From JBGOUV01 sp041477815 (GTDB lineage: Bacteria; Acidobacteriota; Terriglobia; Bryobacterales; JACQDG01): DNA of 26,617 bases. Below are positions 14,848 to 20,649 of the stretch, in pieces. The first letter of the stretch is position 1. Each line of letters opens with the position of its first letter. The DNA lies in assembly GCA_041477815.1 (NCBI GenBank), contig JBGOUV010000040.1:1-26617 (forward strand), given 5' to 3'. The position numbers and the translations under genes were made by a program. Under the pieces are notes generated by a model. It did no database searches. It worked only from the letters and a program-made list of their open reading frames with translations, and had not been told where the DNA came from.

Positions 14848-15802
14848 GCCGATCCGCCCCATTGTAACCCGCCGCGCCTTCCTCGCCGCCCTGGCTCGCC
14901 GTCCGGTCTCGACGGTCACGGGGCCCATTTCTCCCAGCCGCCTGGGCGTCACCCTCATGCATGAGCACCTCATCGTCGACTTCGGCGGCACGCGCCAATA
15001 CAACCCGGAGGAGGTTTTCCAGACCGCCCTCCCCCACCTGCGCGACCTCCGCGCCGCCGGCTGCCGCACCCTCGTCGAGCCCACCCCCGAGCACATCGGC
15101 CGCGACGCCGCCATCCTTCGCCGCCTCTCCCAAGCCTCCCGGCTGAACATCCTCTGCGCCACCGGCATCTACGGCGCGGCCAGCCAGAAATACATCCCCG
15201 ACTTCGCCCACCGCGAAACCGCCGAGCAGCTCGCCCTCCGCTACGAGGCCGAGTTCCGCAATGGTATTGGCACAACCGGCATCCGTCCCGGACTCATCAA
15301 GACCGGCGTCAACCGCGCCCCCCTCCCCGAGATCGAGCGCAAGCTGGTCCGCGCCGCCGCCCTGGCCAGCAAGGCCACCGGACTCCCGGTCGCCTCCCAC
15401 ACCGGCCCCGGCCCCGCCGCCCTGGAACAACTCGAGATCTTCGCCGCCGCCGGCGTTCCCGCGTCATCCTTTATATGGGTTCACGCCCACAACGAGAAGG
15501 ATCACGACCTCCATCTAAAGGTCGCCCGCGCCGGTGCCTGGGTGGAGTTCGACGGCCTCCGCGACACCACCCTGGACTGGCACATCGACTGTGTCCGCAC
15601 CATGAAAGGGGCCGGCCTGCTCCACCGCACCCTCATCTCCCACGACGCCGGCTGGTACCACGTCGGTGAGCCCCAAGGCGGCAACTACCGCGGCTACACG
15701 TATCTCTTCCGCGAGTTCCTCCCGCGTCTGAAATGGTCTCAGTCTGATGTCAATCAGTTATTGGTAGGGAACCCTCGGGTGGTCTGCTCTCCGACCGCCT
15801 GA
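14846..15802 (+). CDS. Phosphotriesterase/PHP-family metal hydrolase with Tat-like signal
   Basis: The 318-residue TIM-barrel amidohydrolase resembles bacterial phosphotriesterase homologues and lactonases. The binuclear metal ligands are recognisable: LMHEHLIVDF (His39, His41), the carbamylated lysine in RPGLIKTGV (Lys152), PVASHTGPG (His185), FIWVHAHNEKD (His213 or His215) and TLISHDAGW (Asp267). The C-terminus, NQLLVGNPRVVCSPTA, is normal for the family. Homologues usually start just before TVTGPISP. Here about 20 extra residues contain VTRRAFLAALARR, a short twin-arginine-like signal, so export is possible. The ATG at 14846 is chosen because it includes that signal; no Shine-Dalgarno is visible and the sequence upstream is xseA coding. 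The substrate may be a lactone or an ester and is not determined. Confidence 0.85.
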   Translation: MPIRPIVTRRAFLAALARRPVSTVTGPISPSRLGVTLMHEHLIVDFGGTRQYNPEEVFQTALPHLRDLRAAGCRTLVEPTPEHIGRDAAILRRLSQASRLNILCATGIYGAASQKYIPDFAHRETAEQLALRYEAEFRNGIGTTGIRPGLIKTGVNRAPLPEIERKLVRAAALASKATGLPVASHTGPGPAALEQLEIFAAAGVPASSFIWVHAHNEKDHDLHLKVARAGAWVEFDGLRDTTLDWHIDCVRTMKGAGLLHRTLISHDAGWYHVGEPQGGNYRGYTYLFREFLPRLKWSQSDVNQLLVGNPRVVCSPTA

Positions 15803-15939
15803 ACGATGGAGAACACCAACGCCCCCGAGGCGCGGCCTTCTTTGTAGCCGCGGTACACCGAGTACAAGCTCCGGGGCAGCCCCATCCACAGGGCCCCCAC
15901 CAGCAACGCCGTAATGGTGATGTACCGAACTCGTTTCAC
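15754..15939 (-). CDS. Small putative membrane protein
   Basis: A 61-residue frame starts at a GTG and encodes MKRVRYITITALLVGALWMG, with a positively charged start and one hydrophobic helix. A basic and aromatic segment, LPRSLYSVYRGYKEG, follows, then a short amphipathic tail. Third codon positions are mostly G or C, as in the neighbouring genes, which argues for real coding in an otherwise empty gap. A GGAG lies somewhat too far upstream of the GTG. The last 49 bp overlap the convergent end of the phosphotriesterase gene. I do not recognise the family. Confidence 0.45.
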   Translation of the reverse strand: MKRVRYITITALLVGALWMGLPRSLYSVYRGYKEGRASGALVFSIVQAVGEQTTRGFPTNN

Positions 15940-15985
15940 ATAGATAATGACGCTCCAAGTGGGCGATTAGTTAGCACCCCTCCGG

Positions 15986-15991
15986 TATAAT
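15986..15991 (+). promoter_or_regulatory. Consensus -10 box (TATAAT) for PK2
   Basis: A perfect TATAAT lies 14 nt before the ATG at 16006, with no Shine-Dalgarno between. Initiation 6-8 nt downstream would leave a leader shorter than 10 nt. A matching -35 is not obvious. Confidence 0.5.
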
Positions 15992-16005
15992 TACAGCCAA
16001 GCTCA

Positions 16006-18567
16006 ATGGCCCTGTCTATCGGAACCCGTCTTGGCCCGTATGAGATCCTGGCCCCGCTCGGCGCCGGCGGCATGGGCGAGGTCTACAAGGCGAAGGACAC
16101 CCGCCTCGACCGCATCGTGGCCGTCAAGATCCTGCCCGCTCATCTGGCTGCTCAGCCCGAGTCCCGCCAGCGTTTCGAGCGCGAAGCCCGCGCCATCTCG
16201 CAGCTCAACCACCCCCACATCTGCGTCCTGCACGACATCGGCTGCGACAACGGCATCGACTTCCTGGTCCTCGAATATCTGGAAGGCCAGACCCTGGCCG
16301 TGCGCCTGCAAGCCGGACCGCTGCCGCTCCCGGAAGCTCTCCGCTTCGCCATCCAGATTGCTGACGCTCTCGACAAGGCTCACCGCCAGGGCGTCACCCA
16401 CCGCGATCTCAAGCCCGGCAACATCATGCTGACCAAGTCCGGGGCCAAGCTGCTCGACTTCGGGCTCGCCAAGTTCGGGCCAGTCATCGATACCCTCACC
16501 GCGGCCTCGCTCACCAACCAGGGCGCGGTGCTAGGTACGGTTGCGTACATGTCTCCGGAGCAGTTCGCAGGCCAGGAAGCCGATGCCCGCAGCGACCTCT
16601 TCTCCTTCGGCGCTGTGCTCTATGAAATGGTCACCGGAAAGCGGGCCTTCCACCCGCCGCTAGCGTCCGATCTGGACCCGCTTTCCCCTCCCGCCCTAGA
16701 CCACCTGGTCCAAACCTGCCTGGCCCGGGACCCCGATCAACGCTGGCAAAGCGCCGCCGACCTCCGAACGCAACTCACCTGGCTAACCACCGCCGCCTCC
16801 GTCCCCCCAACACCCATCATCCATCACCCATCACCCACCCCGTGGCTCTTGGCCGCCGTCGCCACGTTGGCCGCAGTGGTTCTCGCCGTGATCCTCCTCC
16901 GCCGCCCGGCTGCCGAACTGCGCGCTGTCCGGTCCTTTGTGCCGCCCCCCTCCAAGGCCTCCTTCGACGCGATGGGTCCGCTGGCCGCCCCGGTCGCCCT
17001 TTCGCCCGATGGCCGCCGCCTGGTCTTCGCCGCCAACGCCGCCGATGGCAAGCGCCTGCTGTGGGTGCGCGCTCTGGACGCGGTCGTCCCGCAGCCCCTC
17101 TCCGGAACCGAAGGCGCCCACTATCCTTTCTGGTCCCCCGACAGCCGCTGGATCGCCTTCTTCGCCGGCGGCAAACTCCGTCGCATGGAAGCTACCGGAG
17201 GCCCTACCCAAGTCATCTGCGACGCTGAGGAAGGCCGGGGCGGGACCTGGAACCGCGAGGATGTCATCGTCTTCAGCCCCTACTTCACCAACCCGCTCTA
17301 CCGCGTGACTGCCCACGGCGGGCCGCCTGCCGCGGTGACCCGCCTCGATACCAGCCGCCAGGAATCCAACCACCGCTGGCCTCAGTTCCTGCCCGACGGC
17401 CGCCACTTCGTGTTCACGGCGATGCAACCCGGTGTCAACCTCGAGAGCGAAAGCTTCGGCATCTACGTCGCTTCCCTGGATTCCCCGCAGCCCGTCCTGC
17501 TCACGCGCGCCCTCTCCAACGCCGTCTACGCCTCCGGGTACCTGCTGTACGCCCGCCAGGGCAATCTGCTCGCTCATCCCTTCGACCCCGACCGCCGCCG
17601 CTTCACCGGCGACCCTTTCCCCATCGCCGAGCAGTTGCAGCTCTGGGCCTCCGGCGTTCGCGCCACCTTCGCAGTCTCCGACAACGGCGTCCTGGCCTAC
17701 ATGGGTGGGTCCCCCACGGCCTCGCGCCTGCTGTGGTTCGACCGCGACGGCCGGCAGAGCAGCGCCTTGGGAGAACCGGCCAATTTTGGCAGTCTCTCCC
17801 TCTCCCGCGACGGCCTCCACCTCGCCGTTGAAGTATTGGACCAGCAGGGCGGCAACCAAATCTGGCTGTCCGAGTCCTCTCGCGACGTGCGTACCCGCTT
17901 CACCGCCAACTTCGTCCATGCGCGCCCCTCCTGGTCCCCCGACGCCTCCCAGGTCGCCTTTGCCTCCACTCGCAAAGGCCAATTCGACGTGTATCGCAAG
18001 TCTCTATCCGGCGGCGACGAAGGACCCCTGATCCAATCACCCTGGCAAAAGTACCCGGATAGCTGGTCGCCCGACGGCCGCTGGCTCGTCTACGAGGTCT
18101 TGAATCCCCAAACGCGATGGGATCTCTGGGCGCAACCGCTCACCGGCGACGCCAAGCCGTTTGCCGTCTCGGAAACGGACTCGGAGGAACGCTACGCCCA
18201 GATTTCTCCTTCCGGACGCTGGATCGCCTATGACTCCAACGAATCGGGCCGGTACGAGGTATACCTTTCCGCCTTTCCCGGTCCGGCCGGGGCCAAGCGG
18301 CGGGTCTCGACCGCGGGCGGCTCCTACGCTCGCTGGCGCGCCGACAGCCGCGAGTTGTTCTACCTGTCGCTCGATAACCAGATCATGGCCGTCGAGATCG
18401 GAGACAACATCGGGACCCCACGCGTCTTGTTCCCCACCCGCGCCGCCCGCGTGCCGTTTCCCTATGACGTCTCCCCCGACGGCAAGCGCTTCCTGGTCAA
18501 TAGCCTGGAGCAGGACTCCAACCCCTTAACCCTGGTGCTGAACTGGACCGCCGACCTGCGCCGCTAG
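16006..18567 (+). CDS. Membrane Ser/Thr protein kinase with TolB/PD40 beta-propeller sensor (PK2)
   Basis: The protein has 853 residues and the same plan as PK1. Kinase domain: LGAGGMGEVYKAKD, Lys41 in VAVK, HRDLKPGNI with Asp134, DFG at 151-153, GTVAYMSPEQFAG. The region after YEMVTGKRAFHPP is shorter than usual. Directly after it come LDPLSPPALDHLVQTCLARD and the conserved final helix, so about 15 residues around helix alphaG appear to be missing. A His/Pro linker precedes one membrane helix, WLLAAVATLAAVVLAVILL. The C-terminal propeller has blades such as VALSPDGRRLVFAANAADG, FWSPDSRWIAFFAGGKL and QISPSGRWIAYDSNESGRYE. The start has no Shine-Dalgarno but a TATAAT box 14 nt upstream. The gene is separated from the next cluster by a REP-like pair, so it is probably its own transcription unit. 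Confidence 0.93.
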   Translation: MALSIGTRLGPYEILAPLGAGGMGEVYKAKDTRLDRIVAVKILPAHLAAQPESRQRFEREARAISQLNHPHICVLHDIGCDNGIDFLVLEYLEGQTLAVRLQAGPLPLPEALRFAIQIADALDKAHRQGVTHRDLKPGNIMLTKSGAKLLDFGLAKFGPVIDTLTAASLTNQGAVLGTVAYMSPEQFAGQEADARSDLFSFGAVLYEMVTGKRAFHPPLASDLDPLSPPALDHLVQTCLARDPDQRWQSAADLRTQLTWLTTAASVPPTPIIHHPSPTPWLLAAVATLAAVVLAVILLRRPAAELRAVRSFVPPPSKASFDAMGPLAAPVALSPDGRRLVFAANAADGKRLLWVRALDAVVPQPLSGTEGAHYPFWSPDSRWIAFFAGGKLRRMEATGGPTQVICDAEEGRGGTWNREDVIVFSPYFTNPLYRVTAHGGPPAAVTRLDTSRQESNHRWPQFLPDGRHFVFTAMQPGVNLESESFGIYVASLDSPQPVLLTRALSNAVYASGYLLYARQGNLLAHPFDPDRRRFTGDPFPIAEQLQLWASGVRATFAVSDNGVLAYMGGSPTASRLLWFDRDGRQSSALGEPANFGSLSLSRDGLHLAVEVLDQQGGNQIWLSESSRDVRTRFTANFVHARPSWSPDASQVAFASTRKGQFDVYRKSLSGGDEGPLIQSPWQKYPDSWSPDGRWLVYEVLNPQTRWDLWAQPLTGDAKPFAVSETDSEERYAQISPSGRWIAYDSNESGRYEVYLSAFPGPAGAKRRVSTAGGSYARWRADSRELFYLSLDNQIMAVEIGDNIGTPRVLFPTRAARVPFPYDVSPDGKRFLVNSLEQDSNPLTLVLNWTADLRR
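16811..16840 (+). repeat. Low-complexity CATCACC-type microsatellite inside PK2
   Basis: About 30 bp of imperfect CCATCA/CCCATCA repeats encode the flexible juxtamembrane linker (PIIHHPSPTP) of PK2. It is probably a replication-slippage tract without further role. Confidence 0.5.
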
Positions 18568-18577
18568 CCGGCCGGCG

Positions 18578-18649
18578 CCGAGCCGCGACCGTAAGCGAGC
18601 GGAGGGTTCGGCTAACCACACCATCCGCTCCCTTGAGGTCGCGGTTCCG
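18578..18649. repeat. REP-like inverted pair (copies B and B')
   Basis: The left arm (18578-18602) reads CCGAGCCGCGACCGTAAG then CGAGCGG. The right arm (18624-18649) on the minus strand reads CGGAACCGCGACC then TCAAGGGAGCGGA. The arms are imperfect inverted copies about 20 bp apart, filling most of the 98-bp gap between PK2 and the GAF gene. As RNA it would fold into a hairpin and could limit read-through between the two transcription units. Confidence 0.7.
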
Positions 18650-18665
18650 TGCGAAAATCAGAGCT

Positions 18666-19115
18666 GTGGATTTCCCCGAGAATCTGGCCGGGATCACCGA
18701 TCCGGACCAGTTGCTGCAAGCGACCATCCAACACTTCCAAGTCGAGACCGGTACTCTCCACTTGCTAGGCCCCGACGGCCTTCTTCATCTGCGCGCGTCT
18801 GCCGGCTCGCTCCCGCCGCCGGTGATGGAGGCGATCCGCACGATCCCCGTCGGCAAAGGCATCGCCGGCCAAGCCGTCGCCCTCGCCCGTCCGGTCAGCA
18901 TCTGCAATATCCAAACCGACACCAGCGGCGTCGCTCGCCCCGGCGCCCGGCAGACCGGGGTACAGTCCTCCCTCTGCGTCCCGCTTATGGTCGGCGAACA
19001 GCCCGTCGGCGCTCTGGGCATCGGTACTGCCCGGGAACGCGACTTTACCGCGGCTGAAGTCAGCCTGCTGCTGGAGGCCGCCCGCACGATCGGACAAACT
19101 CTATGGAACTCGTAA
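18666..19115 (+). CDS. Small stand-alone GAF domain protein
   Basis: The 149-residue protein is one GAF domain, a ligand- or redox-sensing fold. Seen are LLQATIQHFQVETGTLHLLG, a central AIRTIPVGKGIAGQAVALAR (the GAF 'G-x-G-h-x-G' loop), PVSICNIQTDTSGVARPGAR, SSLCVPLMVGEQPVGALGIG and a closing helix EVSLLLEAARTIGQTL. No output domain is attached, so it would act through a partner. The GTG at 18666 is chosen because it removes a basic N-terminal extension encoded by REP-like sequence; a TTG at 18633 would include that extension. The stop overlaps the dehydratase start by 13 bp, so the two genes are most likely translated from one message. Cys71-region sensing (the single Cys in SICNI) is speculation. 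Confidence 0.82.
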   Translation: MDFPENLAGITDPDQLLQATIQHFQVETGTLHLLGPDGLLHLRASAGSLPPPVMEAIRTIPVGKGIAGQAVALARPVSICNIQTDTSGVARPGARQTGVQSSLCVPLMVGEQPVGALGIGTARERDFTAAEVSLLLEAARTIGQTLWNS

Positions 19116-20647
19116 CCCTGCAAGGCCGCGTCACCACCGACAACCCGCTGCTGCGGCTCTCCTCCCGCGACAACGTCGCCGTGGCCCGCGCCAACCTCAA
19201 CGCCGGCGACAACCTCACCTTCGAGGGCGCCGCTCTGCCCCTGCTCAACAACGTGTCCATGGGTCACAAGGTCGCCGTGCAGGAAATCCCCGAGGGCGCC
19301 AACGTCTATAAGTATGGAGAAGACATCGGCACCGCCCGCCGCTTCATCCCCCGCGGCGAGTGGGTCCATACTCACAACGTCCGGTTCGACGTCAAAGATC
19401 GCGACTGGGCCTTCTCGACCAACGTGAGCGACCTGAGCGACATCCCGTTCGCCGAGCCGCGGACGTTCCTCGGCTACCCGCGCGCCGACGGCCGCGTGGG
19501 CACCCGTAACTACATCGCCGTAGCCGGCGCCTCCAACTGCGCCGCCCACGCCGTCAGCGAGATCGAGGCCTTCTTCCGTAACGAAGATTTCTCCGGGACC
19601 AACATCGACGGCGTCATGTGCTTCCCCCACGGCGACGGCTGCGGTCACAGCGAGGGTCCCGACACCGAGCAGCTCCGCCGCACCATCGACGGCGTCATGA
19701 ACCACCCCAACGTGGCCGCCGCCATCATCGTCGGTCTGGGCTGCGAGGTCAACCAGATCAGCTATTACCTGCCGGAAGGGAGCAACGGCAGCGGCTTCCG
19801 CCGCGGCTTCACCCTGCAGGAATCCGGCGGCACGCAGAACGTCGTCCAGGACGGCGCCAAGGCCATCCGCGAGATGCTGGACCAGATCGGAAAACTCGAG
19901 CGCGTCTCCGTCCCGGTGTCAAAGATCATCCTGGGCACCAACTGCGGCGGCTCGGACGGCTTCTCCGGCATCACTGCCAATCCGGCCCTGGGCTACTGCT
20001 CCGATCTGCTGGTGAAGCTGGGCGGCGCCAGCGTCCTGGCCGAGACCCCCGAGATCTACGGCGCCGAGCACCTGCTCACCCGCCGCGCCCGCACCCGCGA
20101 GATCGGCGAAAAGCTCCTCCAGAAGATCGCCTGGTACAAAGAATACGTAGCCCGCTTCGGCGGCAGCTTCGACGACAACCCCTCGCCCGGCAACAAGGCC
20201 GGCGGCCTCACCAACATCGCCGAGAAATCGCTGGGCGCGGCCATCAAGGGCGGCACCGCGCCTCTCGACGGCGTCCTCGACTACGCCGAGCGCATCGCCA
20301 CCTCCGGCTTCCTGTTCATGAATACCCCCGGCCACGACCCCCACTCGCTGACCGGCCTCGCCGCCGGCGGGTCCAACATCATGATCTTCACCACCGGCCG
20401 CGGCTCGGCCATCGGTTTTCCCACCATCCCGGTCATTAAAGTCGCCACCAATTCCAAGACCTATAACAACATGCGCGGCAACATGGACCTCAACGCCGGC
20501 ACCATCGCCGACGGCGAGGAAGACATCCGCCAGGTAGGCGAGCGCATGTACCGCTTCCTGATCGAGGTGGCCAGCGGCCGCCGCACCTTCGCCGAGCAGC
20601 TCGGCCACCGCGAGTTCGTCCCCTGGAGAATCGGCCCGGTGATGTGA
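19103..20647 (+). CDS. UxaA/GarD family sugar-acid dehydratase (altronate dehydratase-like)
   Basis: This 514-residue protein belongs to the altronate/galactarate dehydratase family, whose metal-dependent members dehydrate hexonates or hexarates to 2-keto-3-deoxy acids. The N-terminal SAF domain covers about 1-95 (LSSRDNVAVARANLNAGDNL, VSMGHKVAVQEIPEGANVYK). The UxaA domain starts near FLGYPRADGRVGTRNYIAV and contains AGASNCAAHAVS, FPHGDGCGHSEG, IVGLGCEVNQI, ILGTNCGGSDGFSG and FTTGRGSAIGFPTIPVIKV, all conserved. Length fits UxaA (about 495). The true substrate could be altronate, galactarate or another acid. The gene overlaps the GAF gene by 13 bp and is followed by PK3 starting 2 bp after its stop, or overlapping it if a GTG at 20644 is used. 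This suggests that dehydratase production is tied to a signalling cassette. Confidence 0.88.
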   Translation: MELVTLQGRVTTDNPLLRLSSRDNVAVARANLNAGDNLTFEGAALPLLNNVSMGHKVAVQEIPEGANVYKYGEDIGTARRFIPRGEWVHTHNVRFDVKDRDWAFSTNVSDLSDIPFAEPRTFLGYPRADGRVGTRNYIAVAGASNCAAHAVSEIEAFFRNEDFSGTNIDGVMCFPHGDGCGHSEGPDTEQLRRTIDGVMNHPNVAAAIIVGLGCEVNQISYYLPEGSNGSGFRRGFTLQESGGTQNVVQDGAKAIREMLDQIGKLERVSVPVSKIILGTNCGGSDGFSGITANPALGYCSDLLVKLGGASVLAETPEIYGAEHLLTRRARTREIGEKLLQKIAWYKEYVARFGGSFDDNPSPGNKAGGLTNIAEKSLGAAIKGGTAPLDGVLDYAERIATSGFLFMNTPGHDPHSLTGLAAGGSNIMIFTTGRGSAIGFPTIPVIKVATNSKTYNNMRGNMDLNAGTIADGEEDIRQVGERMYRFLIEVASGRRTFAEQLGHREFVPWRIGPVM

Positions 20648-20649
20648 CC

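Noticed and set aside
18633..18665. TTG start for the GAF protein
   Set aside because: It would add a basic tail encoded by the REP-like arm. The GTG at 18666 gives a normal GAF domain beginning.
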